Positions 41,032 to 50,652 of a DNA stretch of 64,000 nt are shown here, one piece after another. The notes beneath the pieces are model-generated. The model was not told the DNA's origin and did no database searches. It saw nothing but the letters and a program-made list of their open reading frames with translations. How positions within the stretch are numbered: position 1 is the first letter of the stretch; each line of letters opens with the position of its first letter. Both the position numbers and the translations under genes were made by a program. This DNA comes from an uncultured Eisenbergiella sp. (lineage in GTDB: Bacteria; Bacillota; Clostridia; Lachnospirales; Lachnospiraceae): assembly GCA_910585455.1 (NCBI GenBank), contig CAJUEL010000019.1:10701-74700 (forward strand), read 5' to 3'.

Positions 41032-43467
41032 CTACCAAAGCACCTCTACCGTGATCTTTTCCCCCGGAACGAAGGCATAATCCACATGATCTCCCTCTGG
41101 CGTCTTCACCTGCCCGTTAATCCTGAAGGAAGAAAACTCTTTCCTGTATCTCAATGTCAAAATCTGCTCCCGGTTGGACGTAAGCTCTGCACGCATCCCT
41201 GTTGAATCCCAGACAAGAGACTCCAGTCTGGCCCAGGTGTACAGCCATATACCCCGGATACTTCCCTCCGGCAGCTCCTTTGGCATCGCCGGCAAAAACT
41301 CTACCGTACCGGGCGCTGAAAACACACACATCTCCAGAAGGATCGCCGGCATAGCACCCTGCAAGTCTGGAAAGGGCGCGTAGTACGGAAAGTGCCGGGT
41401 TGACAGCGCATTGGTCACATACCCATGGCACAGAAGATAGGTGAGATTCTGTACCATCTCCTCCACATCCTTTAAACGAATTGCCGACAGCACCCTGTGA
41501 ATCACACCATGGGCAGAATCATCCTGTAGGGATCGCTTGCGATTAGAAATCAACATTGCCTTCGCCAGATATGGTTGATCCTCCCATGTGACATAATGCC
41601 CCGGCCACAGGTCATAATGATGGGACACATGGCGGTGGTTATAATTTTCCGGAATGCCAGACCATGCCCACTCCTTTAACCCTCCTTCCTCATCCAAAAG
41701 ATAAAGGGGAAGCTCCTCCCGCTGCCTCTGCCAGCGGGACATATTATCCTGCCTGATCCCCAACAGTTTACAGGCGTACATCAGATTGTCCAGAACCTCC
41801 CGGCAAATCATGATATCCATCATGGAATTAATCCGGGTCGCATAAGTAGTCGTTGCTCCTGCGAACACAGGGGTAGGATTCTCCGGCGAGAAGGACGGAT
41901 AGAAAATGGAATGTCCTTCTGCATCCCTGTCACAGGCATAGTCCTCATAGAACAGCGCAATCTCCTCAAGAGCCGGTACCACCCTCTCCGCCAGAAATTT
42001 TTCATCACCGGTGACCAGATAATATCCCCAAAACTCATTGTAGATCCATCCCAGGCACCCCGTCCAGCAATAATGAGGATACGCCTTTGAAAAGTGATAA
42101 TACAAACCCGAATCGTAATCACAGTGGACGCTTGCCAAAAGTCCCCGCGCGCCGAAAAGCTTTCTGGCGTTAGTCCTGAAATCCTCAAATTTCGTCTCAT
42201 AATACCGGAAATACACATCCATTTCATCAAACAACCCCGTGTTGTTACCGGCACAAACCTGCAAATTGGTATTGATATTATGCTGCCCATAGAAGGGCGG
42301 CAGCTCCCCGGTATCCGTGATCTGATAAAAACGCCCCATGTCGTACAGCTTGTTCAACATCATCGGATCCAGCTCCTTCTCCGTATGGGTACGAAGCAGC
42401 AGCTCTTCGGAGGAAAGCGCATAGTCCTCTGCATCCCCCAGACAAATTTCCGAACGTTCCATCCGCTCCCCCAGACAGGCGCGGTTTCCAGCCAGAATCT
42501 CCTCAAAATCTGCTGAAAAATCCTGTACCGTGCTCACCAGCTCCTGAGCATTTCCAAAAGAAAAATCCTTTTCACAGCGCGCCGTCTTTGCCAGCAGAGT
42601 CACGCTGTCCGCCCCCTGGATGTGAAAGCCCTCTCCGGTCCGCTCCACGCGTCCGCCCTGACAAACCAGACGCAGCACAGAGACACAGCCCTTCCGTCCG
42701 TACTCAGGGCAATATGCCGTCTCCAGAATCAACAAATCCCCATCTGCTGAAATCCTTTCCGTACATTTCTCTGGAGCCTGCAAAACGCCCATGCGCATCC
42801 TCTCACCGCCACTCCTTCTGGCACGCTCCAGTGGTGAAATCACCCTGAGCTCTGCGTCAATGCCTTTCGACGGTCCGGACAGACGGATCACCTGCATATC
42901 CCCCCGCCAGGCAACCACAGCCTCCCTTTTAAAGGCGCCCAGGGCGTTCTCCCACATAACCGTAATGCAACCGGTGAGCATATCCAGAAAGCGCAAATAA
43001 TTTTTCGTCCCCTGCTGCCCGGGCTGGAGGATTTCCAGTTCAAAAGCATTATGACAGTGTGGGGAGCCTATCGGATATATGCTCTGCTCCTGCTGTTCTT
43101 TAAAAGGCGCATAGTTTGGGTCATTCAGCCGGGTGCGTTCAGCCAGCTCACCCGCCTCCTCGAATTTATTCTCTAAAAGAAGTTTCCGCACCTTCGGCAT
43201 AATCCCGGTAAAATCCGGGGGCTGTGGCGTTTTCGCCCAAAGCGGCTCATAGAGAAGCTCCTGGGAAAAGACGACCAGTTCACAGTACGGATCCCCCTCC
43301 ACGCTGATCCGCTGCCGTCCGTTCCCGGTGGTAAGCGCATCACCGTTTTGTGCAGCCGGATACAGACTACATACATTTCGCCCTGGCAAAATTCTTTTCC
43401 GCTCTGCAAGCGGCATGGGCTGATAAGGGAACTGATGTGGAACCGGTATTTCTATTTTCTGTGTCAT
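41032..43467 (-). CDS. GH95-like glycoside hydrolase
   Basis: An 811-residue protein with a layout like GH95 alpha-L-fucosidases/galactosidases: an N-terminal beta-sandwich, a central (alpha/alpha)6 barrel with GQHNINTNLQV, CWTGCLGWIYNEFWGYYLVTGDEKFLAERV, KEWAWSGIPENYNHRHVSHHYDLWPGH, and a C-terminal beta domain. The HRHVSHHYDLWPG motif is typical of GH95. No signal peptide is seen, so it acts on imported sugars. It lies 33 nt after the LacI gene as the last gene of the glycan locus. Confidence 0.82.
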   Translation of the reverse strand: MTQKIEIPVPHQFPYQPMPLAERKRILPGRNVCSLYPAAQNGDALTTGNGRQRISVEGDPYCELVVFSQELLYEPLWAKTPQPPDFTGIMPKVRKLLLENKFEEAGELAERTRLNDPNYAPFKEQQEQSIYPIGSPHCHNAFELEILQPGQQGTKNYLRFLDMLTGCITVMWENALGAFKREAVVAWRGDMQVIRLSGPSKGIDAELRVISPLERARRSGGERMRMGVLQAPEKCTERISADGDLLILETAYCPEYGRKGCVSVLRLVCQGGRVERTGEGFHIQGADSVTLLAKTARCEKDFSFGNAQELVSTVQDFSADFEEILAGNRACLGERMERSEICLGDAEDYALSSEELLLRTHTEKELDPMMLNKLYDMGRFYQITDTGELPPFYGQHNINTNLQVCAGNNTGLFDEMDVYFRYYETKFEDFRTNARKLFGARGLLASVHCDYDSGLYYHFSKAYPHYCWTGCLGWIYNEFWGYYLVTGDEKFLAERVVPALEEIALFYEDYACDRDAEGHSIFYPSFSPENPTPVFAGATTTYATRINSMMDIMICREVLDNLMYACKLLGIRQDNMSRWQRQREELPLYLLDEEGGLKEWAWSGIPENYNHRHVSHHYDLWPGHYVTWEDQPYLAKAMLISNRKRSLQDDSAHGVIHRVLSAIRLKDVEEMVQNLTYLLCHGYVTNALSTRHFPYYAPFPDLQGAMPAILLEMCVFSAPGTVEFLPAMPKELPEGSIRGIWLYTWARLESLVWDSTGMRAELTSNREQILTLRYRKEFSSFRINGQVKTPEGDHVDYAFVPGEKITVEVLW

Positions 43468-43499
43468 ACTCTCCTCCGTTTTCTTTTACGTTTTTGACT

Positions 43500-44612
43500 T
43501 TACCCCTCCTTTGGCCATACGGAATCCCCAAAAACCATGGTACAAGGCACCCATGTCTTACTGTACCCTGCAACTCCGCCTATACCGACCTTATGCATAT
43601 GCGTATCGTCTTTCCCCTCCGCACCATTCTCCTGCCCCATTCCTTCCGCTTCCCTCTCCACCATGCCAATAACCCGCTCTGCCGCCTGCCGTCCGATCTC
43701 GCTTAAAGGCAGCTCATTGGTGGTGAGGCGGGGATGCAGGTACGAGGACTCGCTCATATTGTCATATCCTGCCACTGAAACATCCCGGCCCACCGCAATC
43801 CCATGCTCGTAAAAGTAATCGTATACCCCGCCCGCCATCTGGTCATTCATGCACCAGATCGCCGAAACCCCTGTGGCAAGCAGTGCCTCCGCATTCCCGT
43901 AGCCGGACTCCCTCTGCCAGGTGCCGTGCAAAAGCCATCTGGGATTGTAAGGAATATTCGCCTCAAACAATGCCCGCTGAAAGCCCTCCAGCCGCAGCCG
44001 GGAGTGCATATTGCTGGCAACCCCGGCCAGAACGCCGATCTTTTTATGTCCCATTGCAATCAGATACTTCCCCATCTCATACCCGCCGGCTTCATCATCA
44101 ATCAAAATGGAGGGAAAACGCCCATTCTCCGATTCCGCGTAAGCAATCACAGTGGGGATTGTATAGGATTTTGGAAAGCAGCGGATCACTCTCCCGTGCC
44201 CCGCCACATAGATGGCGCCGTCCACTTTAATGGACTCCAGCTCCTGCAGCGCGGGAACCACCACGCTTTCCAGCTTCTCCTCATCCTGATACCAGGTATC
44301 CTGCCATCTGTCGTAAAGGCGCAGATTGAGCAGGATCGTCCGGTATCCCCGCACCTCGCACTGCTTCATGATCATCTCGACGATGAGCGGCGTCGTGAAC
44401 TGACACAAATCCTCCACGATAACGCCGATCAGGCGGGAATTCTGCCGGCGTATGCTGGCCGCCAGATAGTTGGGATGATATCCGGTCCGGTTTACTGCCT
44501 CCCAGACCCGGCGGCGGGACTCCTCCCCCACATTCGGCTTATTATTCAGAACATTGGATACCGTGCTCGCTGACACGCCGCATATTTTGGCAATTTCTTT
44601 TACTGTAACCAC
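43500..44612 (-). CDS. LacI-family transcriptional regulator
   Basis: A 370-residue LacI regulator. The helix-turn-helix TVKEIAKICGVSASTVSNVLNNKPNVGEESRRRVWEAV is at the N-terminus, and the periplasmic-binding-protein-like domain follows (LIGVIVEDLCQFTTPLIVEMIM, SILIDDEAGGYEMGKYLIAMGHKKIGVLAG, DVSVAGYDNM). The GTG at 44612 is chosen because AAGGAGAG lies 8 nt before it and the helix-turn-helix then starts at residue 2. It is inside the glycan locus and may bind the AGTAAATCGTTTTACT palindrome at the GH51 promoter. Confidence 0.9.
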   Translation of the reverse strand: MVTVKEIAKICGVSASTVSNVLNNKPNVGEESRRRVWEAVNRTGYHPNYLAASIRRQNSRLIGVIVEDLCQFTTPLIVEMIMKQCEVRGYRTILLNLRLYDRWQDTWYQDEEKLESVVVPALQELESIKVDGAIYVAGHGRVIRCFPKSYTIPTVIAYAESENGRFPSILIDDEAGGYEMGKYLIAMGHKKIGVLAGVASNMHSRLRLEGFQRALFEANIPYNPRWLLHGTWQRESGYGNAEALLATGVSAIWCMNDQMAGGVYDYFYEHGIAVGRDVSVAGYDNMSESSYLHPRLTTNELPLSEIGRQAAERVIGMVEREAEGMGQENGAEGKDDTHMHKVGIGGVAGYSKTWVPCTMVFGDSVWPKEG

Positions 44613-44762
44613 GCAGAAATCTCTCCTTACCTTTTGGGACTCTGCCACTTCCCGGCAGTCCATGATAACTTTCTCTTTGTAAACGCGCAGATCTGTCCGA
44701 ACTGTCATTTCTCTTCTGAATTATAATTTACCATTTTCCGGGAATTCTGTCGATCATGAATT

Positions 44763-46760
44763 TTATAAATTCCGGGGATCGATGGGATATGCCACCCCCG
44801 CCGTAAAGGCTGCGGCCGGTCCCGGGATCCGAAAGCCCGACTTCTGCGCCTCGTCTCCGAAAAGATCTGTGCCATACAGCACTTCTCCGTCCACCTTCGC
44901 CGCATCGGACAGAACCTCCTGCGGCACCGGACGCAAATCCTCCACCGACATTGCAAAATCACGACGCCCGATCTCTCTGCCCGAACCCGGAATGGGATCG
45001 GCGGCCGATTTAAATTTCAGGGTGTAAGCATCGGTATCCACCTCCATATCGAACCATCCCTCCTGCCCCTCCAGGTCAAAGCCCAGAAATTCCTTCCAGG
45101 CGGGCAGATGGAGCAGCATCTCAGGAGCGGGATACAGAATCCGCAAATACCCGCCCTGCATTTTGACATAGGCATTCCCTTCCGCAGCATTATCCGCCGT
45201 TGGAAACTTGACAGCCGCCTCGCCGCAGTCGTAGAAGAGATTTCCCACCACCGCTGCATCCCGGGAAGTGCCGCCCCGCTCCATACCGTGGGCCCGGAAA
45301 GCTACCGTTTTGGAAAAATATCCGGCGCTCCTGCATTTCCCGATCAGATTCCCCACAATCCGCAGATGATCCGTGCCTTCCCCATAAACCGCATATCCGT
45401 TCACCACATCCGGCTCCGTCAGCTTATACCAGCCCGAGGAGCCTGGCTCTACAGGCGCCTTTGCGGGATCAAACCGCCCTTCCACATTCCAGAAAATGTT
45501 ATGGTCGATCAGGTTGACGCCGTCCCGCGTACACTCAATAAACACCGCCTCCCGCTGCTCTATCCCGTCCAGAAACAGGTTGTTTGTGATGCGGTTGTTC
45601 TCGTTGCCGCAGTCCAGCCAGATATGATCCGCCCGCAGCGTATTTTTGAAAATATTCCGGCGGAACAGTCCGTTTACGCTGTTATGCAGCTTCATCCCCC
45701 CTGCTTCCCAGGACAGCTCCATCCTTTGCCAGCCTGTGCCCTCAATCAGATTGTCCTCCACCAGCATATGCGTGGCAAACAGCCCCGCGATGCCGCAGAC
45801 GCCGGCATCCTTTATGGTGCAGCCCCGAATCACGCTGTGACCGATGATCTGCCCCTCCTGAAATTCATGATGCCAGCATTCATTCCCGATATCGATGCCC
45901 ACCCCGTTGGACCAGTCAATGGTGCAGCCCTCGATCACCCAATGATGCCCTCTGTAGGCCGACACCGTGCCCCTCTGGGGAACCGGCGCGCCGGTTGCCG
46001 CGTGGGAAAAGGTTATATTTTTCACTTTTATATAAGATAGAAAAGGAGTCTGTGGCGCAAAACACTGCTCCCGGCAGGTAATCTCAATCAGGTGATTCTT
46101 TGGCGCATCATCCCCGGGCAGCCGGAAATGGATGGTCTGTCCGTTTGCCTCCACCCAATAAGAACCCTCCTGCTCCGCCATTTGATGATACAGCGCCATC
46201 TGCCGCAGGGGTTTCCCGTCGCAGAAAATCATTCCCCGGCGGTTTAGATAAGTGGTCATATCCGTTTTGTCATATTCGATGAATAGCCTGTCATGCAGAA
46301 TATTGACCGCACAAAATGGATTATAGCCCTGAAACATTTCAGGATGCAGCCTGTGCTCCCAGATCCGGACTGAGAAATCCCGCTTCTGGACCGGATTCGG
46401 CGCGCTGCGCCAGCCTGTGCTCTCCCGAAAATCGGTAATCACCTCGGAGGCCTTCACACAAACCTCCCCGTCTCCAAAAGCCTCATAGCAAATCATATGT
46501 TCTGCATCAACGCCGCCCTGCTTCGGACTTACGCATTCCCTGTACACGCCGGCATGGATCCGCACACAGGTTCCGGGCTGCGCGGCCTTTGCGGCCTGCG
46601 ATATTGTATGGTAGGGATGCGCCTCGCTGCCATCCTGCGCATCCCCTGTGCCTGTCACTCTCCCATCCACATACAAAATCCTGTCATAATGATTTTCTCT
46701 CTCCCAGAAATCAAACATCTCGCCATTTGGTAAAAGCGCTGTCGTATCCCTGCCCATCAT
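44763..46760 (-). CDS. right-handed parallel beta-helix protein, probable glycan-active enzyme
   Basis: A 665-residue protein with a parallel beta-helix core (repeats such as VIEGCTIDWSNGVGIDIGNECWHHEF, SVIRGCTIKDAGVCGIAGLFATHMLVEDNLIEGT, FRRNIFKNTLRADHIWLDCGNENNRITNNLF). The N-terminal DGRVTGTGDAQDGSEAHPYHTISQAAKAAQPGTCVRIHAGVYRE is typical of polysaccharide lyases and GH141-like enzymes. No signal peptide is present. The exact activity cannot be read. The start at 46760 has AAAGGAATG at a suitable distance. A terminator separates it from the solute-binding protein gene. Confidence 0.75.
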   Translation of the reverse strand: MMGRDTTALLPNGEMFDFWERENHYDRILYVDGRVTGTGDAQDGSEAHPYHTISQAAKAAQPGTCVRIHAGVYRECVSPKQGGVDAEHMICYEAFGDGEVCVKASEVITDFRESTGWRSAPNPVQKRDFSVRIWEHRLHPEMFQGYNPFCAVNILHDRLFIEYDKTDMTTYLNRRGMIFCDGKPLRQMALYHQMAEQEGSYWVEANGQTIHFRLPGDDAPKNHLIEITCREQCFAPQTPFLSYIKVKNITFSHAATGAPVPQRGTVSAYRGHHWVIEGCTIDWSNGVGIDIGNECWHHEFQEGQIIGHSVIRGCTIKDAGVCGIAGLFATHMLVEDNLIEGTGWQRMELSWEAGGMKLHNSVNGLFRRNIFKNTLRADHIWLDCGNENNRITNNLFLDGIEQREAVFIECTRDGVNLIDHNIFWNVEGRFDPAKAPVEPGSSGWYKLTEPDVVNGYAVYGEGTDHLRIVGNLIGKCRSAGYFSKTVAFRAHGMERGGTSRDAAVVGNLFYDCGEAAVKFPTADNAAEGNAYVKMQGGYLRILYPAPEMLLHLPAWKEFLGFDLEGQEGWFDMEVDTDAYTLKFKSAADPIPGSGREIGRRDFAMSVEDLRPVPQEVLSDAAKVDGEVLYGTDLFGDEAQKSGFRIPGPAAAFTAGVAYPIDPRNL

Positions 46761-46782
46761 CGTCACCATTCCTTTCCCATTC

Positions 46783-46822
46783 TTTTTAAAAACAGGGCGC
46801 TGCCCCGAAAGCTGCGCCCTGT
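46783..46822 (-). terminator. terminator after the solute-binding protein gene
   Basis: Minus-strand arms ACAGGGCGC and GCGCCCTGT are followed by TTTTTAAAA. Located inside the glycan operon, it may lower expression of the genes beyond the binding protein. Confidence 0.75.
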
Positions 46823-46845
46823 ATGTTGCTATTACAGTATCATCC

Positions 46846-48657
46846 TTACTCGGCTTTCGCTGCCTCCAGCTTAGCCTCCAATTCAATGGTAAACTTCGCG
46901 GTATCGGATGCCATCAGCTCCTGGAAGCCCAGGCCGTCCAGCGTTTTGGTCATCTCATCCCACATCTGGTCAAACTCGGCGTCATCCTTCGCCTTGATCA
47001 TCCGCCAGGAAGCGTCGCATACCTCCGTATTGCACAGATTACGGGTGGTATCGATATCCGGTGTATTGGCCGGCAGCGCCACGCTCACGTTAGGGCTGGC
47101 CAGAAGGACTTTATTGTTCTTCATGTACTCCACATCATTCTCCGCGCCGAACCGCTCCGTCCATTCTTCCTTCATCTCGGTCATCGTGGCTTCCTTGTAG
47201 GACTTCCACATCGTTCCGTTATAAGGCTCACCGGTAAGAGGATTCATATTGGAAGCCGCGCCAATCCACTGATTCAGCTGGTTATTGCCGTCATTATAGC
47301 CGCCGCCGCCCCACTCCTCGGGCACAGGCAGGTTATCCATCAGGGCGGTGTCATTAATTCTCTTAAGCGTTCCGTCATCCTGCTTCACATAAGTGAAATC
47401 TTCAATTCCGTCATGCTGGAACATCAGTCCCTCGGGACTTGCGTACCAGTCAAGGAACTCCATGATTCTCTCATACTTCGCATCATCCACCTGAGAGCCC
47501 ACAGCCCAGACACGCCCGGTGCCATAGTAAGAGTCAGCGTCCGCGTAATAGGTCTGATCCTTGACAGGGACAAAGCGGAAAGCTGTGCCGTCCTCCAGCC
47601 TGGCCTGGGAATTCCAGAAGCCGCAGGACCAGTTGTACCACATCAGGTAAACCTGTCCGTTGCTGATCTTTGCCTGCGCATCGGACCATGTCTGATCAAA
47701 GGAATCGGGATCGACCAGCCCTCTTAAATAAGCGTCGTTTAAGAATTTCAGCATCTTGTAGTAAGCGCCGCTCTTATCTGTCAGCGGAATAAAGGTGTTG
47801 TCCGGCTGCAGGATCAGGGATTCCTTGATCTTTTCGCCATACCAGGTAGTAATCTGCACCACGTTGGCAATGCCCAGCATATTGTCGCCGCCGTCCCAGT
47901 CAGGCCACAAAGAGAGCGCATAAGCGGGATCTCCAGCCTCATTGGTGGGATGCGCCTTCTGCATCTGCTCCAGGGTATCCAAAAGACCGTCCAGATCCTC
48001 AATGTCCGGCATGCCCATTTCCTTATACAGATCCCAGCGCAGCAGCGGACTGGAATAAATGGTCTCCGCCGTCAGATCGGTGGGGGAGGTATTCAGCATT
48101 TCACAGGGAATCCCGTAGATCTCGCCATTATTCCCCTCCAGGCCGTTATTTAAGGACTCAATCTGGGTCCGATACCCGGAAAGATTCTCGGAATTCCAGA
48201 TCTCACCGCCGATGTCCTTCACCATGCCAACCTTCACGCAGTCCTGGAACTGCGCGGGCTCCAGAATCAGGATATCGCCCAGGTTCCCGGTCTGAGAACG
48301 GGTCTGATACAAAGCATCGCCCGCCACCTGAGGCGCAAGGATATTCAGCTCAATGTTGAAGCGATCCTTGACTACCTTGCCGAACCATCCGGACTGAACG
48401 CCCTGATAGTTGGCCGCTACGTCAAAGACTTCAAGGGTCATGGCTTCTTTGTCAGAGGCTGTCCCGCCCTGGTTGGAAGAATCCCCCTCTGCGTTCCCCT
48501 CTTCCTGACCGGCGGATGCTTCGGTCGATGCGCTACCCTGAGCAGACGCGCTGTCGCCGGAATCGCTGCCTGCAGCGGGCGAAGACCCACATCCTGCAAG
48601 CAGACCTGCCGTCATAGCGGTAGCACAAATAAGTGCCAGAAGTTTCTTGCTTTTCAT
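46846..48657 (-). CDS. extracellular solute-binding lipoprotein of a carbohydrate ABC transporter
   Basis: A 603-residue lipoprotein. The signal peptide MKSKKLLALICATAMTAGLLAGCGSS ends in a lipobox LAGC. A Ser/Glu/Gly-rich spacer follows (residues 28-70), and the rest is a family-1 type binding protein (AQAKISNGQVYLMWYNWSCGFW, WAVGSQVDDAKYERIMEFLDWYASPEGLMFQHDG). Its large size and link to LplB/LplC-type permeases suggest oligosaccharide import. The ATPase gene of the transporter is not here; such systems often share a common MsmX-like ATPase encoded elsewhere. Confidence 0.92.
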   Translation of the reverse strand: MKSKKLLALICATAMTAGLLAGCGSSPAAGSDSGDSASAQGSASTEASAGQEEGNAEGDSSNQGGTASDKEAMTLEVFDVAANYQGVQSGWFGKVVKDRFNIELNILAPQVAGDALYQTRSQTGNLGDILILEPAQFQDCVKVGMVKDIGGEIWNSENLSGYRTQIESLNNGLEGNNGEIYGIPCEMLNTSPTDLTAETIYSSPLLRWDLYKEMGMPDIEDLDGLLDTLEQMQKAHPTNEAGDPAYALSLWPDWDGGDNMLGIANVVQITTWYGEKIKESLILQPDNTFIPLTDKSGAYYKMLKFLNDAYLRGLVDPDSFDQTWSDAQAKISNGQVYLMWYNWSCGFWNSQARLEDGTAFRFVPVKDQTYYADADSYYGTGRVWAVGSQVDDAKYERIMEFLDWYASPEGLMFQHDGIEDFTYVKQDDGTLKRINDTALMDNLPVPEEWGGGGYNDGNNQLNQWIGAASNMNPLTGEPYNGTMWKSYKEATMTEMKEEWTERFGAENDVEYMKNNKVLLASPNVSVALPANTPDIDTTRNLCNTEVCDASWRMIKAKDDAEFDQMWDEMTKTLDGLGFQELMASDTAKFTIELEAKLEAAKAE

Positions 48658-48773
48658 AATGTCCTCTCTTTCCTGCGTTCTTCACGCATTTTAAATTTAT
48701 AACAAACGGGCACAGCGCCCATCCATTATCCACACCAACGGGTTTCCTGTAATCATGAACCTTCCTGCCACGA

Positions 48774-49712
48774 TCATCCCTTCACCGCCCCGATCATGAT
48801 GCCCTTTGTAAAATATCTCTGGAAGAACGGATACACTAAAATGATGGGGGTCACCACCACGATGGTCACCGTCATGCGGACAGAGGTGGTGGTCTGCGCC
48901 CGGGCCAGGATTGCCGAAAAATCCACATTGGCACTGCTGCTGCTGATCAGCGCCTTTAAGGAATTCGCCTGATTCATGTACTGATACAGGGTATACTGCA
49001 ACGTGTAAAGCTTCTCATCCGTCACCAAAAGCAGCGTATCCTGGAAAGCGTTCCACTGGGCCACCGCCGAAAAGATGGCCACTGTCGCCAGAATCGGCTT
49101 GATCACCGGAACAATGATGCTGAAAAATATCCTGAGCGTCCCCGCCCCGTCGATCTCCGCCGCGTCCTGTAATTCCTTTGGCACTGATTCCACGAAGGTT
49201 TTACAGAGGATGATATTGAAGGGCTGTACCGCCACCGGCAGAATATATCCCCAGAAATTGTTGGTGAGCCCCAGATTCATCATGGTGATGAACCAGGGAA
49301 TGATGCCGGCGTTAAAATACATGGTGGCCGCCACCATCCGAAACCAGAGCTTCCGATGCCACAGCGTCTCCCGGGTGAACATATATCCCAGAAAAGCGGC
49401 GACCGTTACCGTTATCGCGGTGCCGACAACGGTTCTGCCCACGGACACCTTCGCCGCCTGCAGCAGTCCCGGTATTTTAAGTACCTGCGCATAGTTGGTA
49501 AAATGCACCTCCCGGGGCCAGAAAAGAATCTTTCCTCTGGCGCTTAAGTCATTGGAGCTGATGGTGTTGATCAATATGTAGTAAAACGGATAGGCGCATA
49601 CAAACGCGAAGAGGGAATAAATCACATAGGTAAGCACACTGATGAGCCTGTCCCCGAAGCTTCTTTTGTATTTCACCTTTTTCCTTTTATCGAGTTTCTC
49701 TTTTCCGCTCAT
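48774..49712 (-). CDS. carbohydrate ABC transporter permease, LplC-like
   Basis: A 312-residue permease with six predicted membrane segments. The EAA loop is DAAEIDGAGTLRIFFSIIVPVIKPILATVAIF, which binds the ATPase. YPFYYILINTISSNDLSARGKILFWPREVHFTNYAQVL at the N-terminus is typical of the LplC/YtcP group. The ATG at 49712 has AAGGGGGTG before it. It is 13 nt downstream of the first permease gene. Confidence 0.93.
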   Translation of the reverse strand: MSGKEKLDKRKKVKYKRSFGDRLISVLTYVIYSLFAFVCAYPFYYILINTISSNDLSARGKILFWPREVHFTNYAQVLKIPGLLQAAKVSVGRTVVGTAITVTVAAFLGYMFTRETLWHRKLWFRMVAATMYFNAGIIPWFITMMNLGLTNNFWGYILPVAVQPFNIILCKTFVESVPKELQDAAEIDGAGTLRIFFSIIVPVIKPILATVAIFSAVAQWNAFQDTLLLVTDEKLYTLQYTLYQYMNQANSLKALISSSSANVDFSAILARAQTTTSVRMTVTIVVVTPIILVYPFFQRYFTKGIMIGAVKG

Positions 49713-49725
49713 TCTTTCCACCCCC

Positions 49726-50649
49726 TTAAATAAATCCTTCCCCTCTGATGAGTTTGGACGCCTTGTTGGTCGCGCACAGCAGAACCACGCTGACTATGCT
49801 TTTAAAGATGCTGATGGCGGTGGAAAGGGAATACCCGCCGTTACCCATGGCCAGATTGTACACATACAGATCCAGCACCTGGATCGACTCCTTGTTAAAC
49901 GCGTTCTGGAACACATAAAACTGCTCCATGCCGTTGGAGAGGAAATTGGCCAGGTTGAGCATCACCAGCACGAAGTAGGTGGGAAGGATGCTGGGGATGG
50001 TAATATACCAGATGGTCTGCATTCTGGAGGCTCCATCCACCTTTGCCGCCTCAATCAGCTCCTCATCAATGCCGCTGATGGCTGCGATATACATGATGGC
50101 CGCCCACCCCGCATTTTTCCAGGTGTTCCACAGCCACATTTTAAACCAGATATGATCCGGCGACTGTAAAAACATCACGGGCTCCTCGATCAGTCCCAGA
50201 CTCATACCGATGGAATTCACCACGCCGGTGCTGTTGAACACGCTATACGCGATGGAGTAAACCAGCACCCAGCTGATGAAGTTGGGAAGCGTGGTCACGG
50301 TCTGCACCACCTTTTTAAAGGGCGTGCATTTGATCTCATTGAGAAACACCGCAAAAATCATGGGAAACCAGGAAAACAAAAGATTGATCCCGCTCATGGC
50401 GAAGGTATTGCGCAGCACCATGAGAAGCTGTTTGATCCGCACCTCATTCCCCACCATGGTTTGAAACCACTTCAGTCCCACAAAGGTCTCCTTTGTGAGG
50501 GGAAATGGCGGTCTGTAGTCAAAAAACGCATACACCCACCCATACAGAGGATAATAGGAAAAAACCAGTACCAGAACCAAAAACGGCGTTATGTAGAGAA
50601 ACTCTTTAAAGCCCCTCGCTTTTTTCTTATCGGAAAAAAATTTTTTCAT
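49726..50649 (-). CDS. carbohydrate ABC transporter permease, LplB-like
   Basis: A 307-residue permease with six membrane segments. The EAA loop is EAAKVDGASRMQTIWYITIPSILPTYFVLVML, and PLYGWVYAFFDYRPPFPLTKETFVGLKWFQ is typical of LplB-type subunits. A perfect AAAGGAGGT site precedes the ATG. The start is 3 nt after the GH51 stop, so import and cleavage are in one operon. Confidence 0.93.
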   Translation of the reverse strand: MKKFFSDKKKARGFKEFLYITPFLVLVLVFSYYPLYGWVYAFFDYRPPFPLTKETFVGLKWFQTMVGNEVRIKQLLMVLRNTFAMSGINLLFSWFPMIFAVFLNEIKCTPFKKVVQTVTTLPNFISWVLVYSIAYSVFNSTGVVNSIGMSLGLIEEPVMFLQSPDHIWFKMWLWNTWKNAGWAAIMYIAAISGIDEELIEAAKVDGASRMQTIWYITIPSILPTYFVLVMLNLANFLSNGMEQFYVFQNAFNKESIQVLDLYVYNLAMGNGGYSLSTAISIFKSIVSVVLLCATNKASKLIRGEGFI

Positions 50650-50652
50650 CGC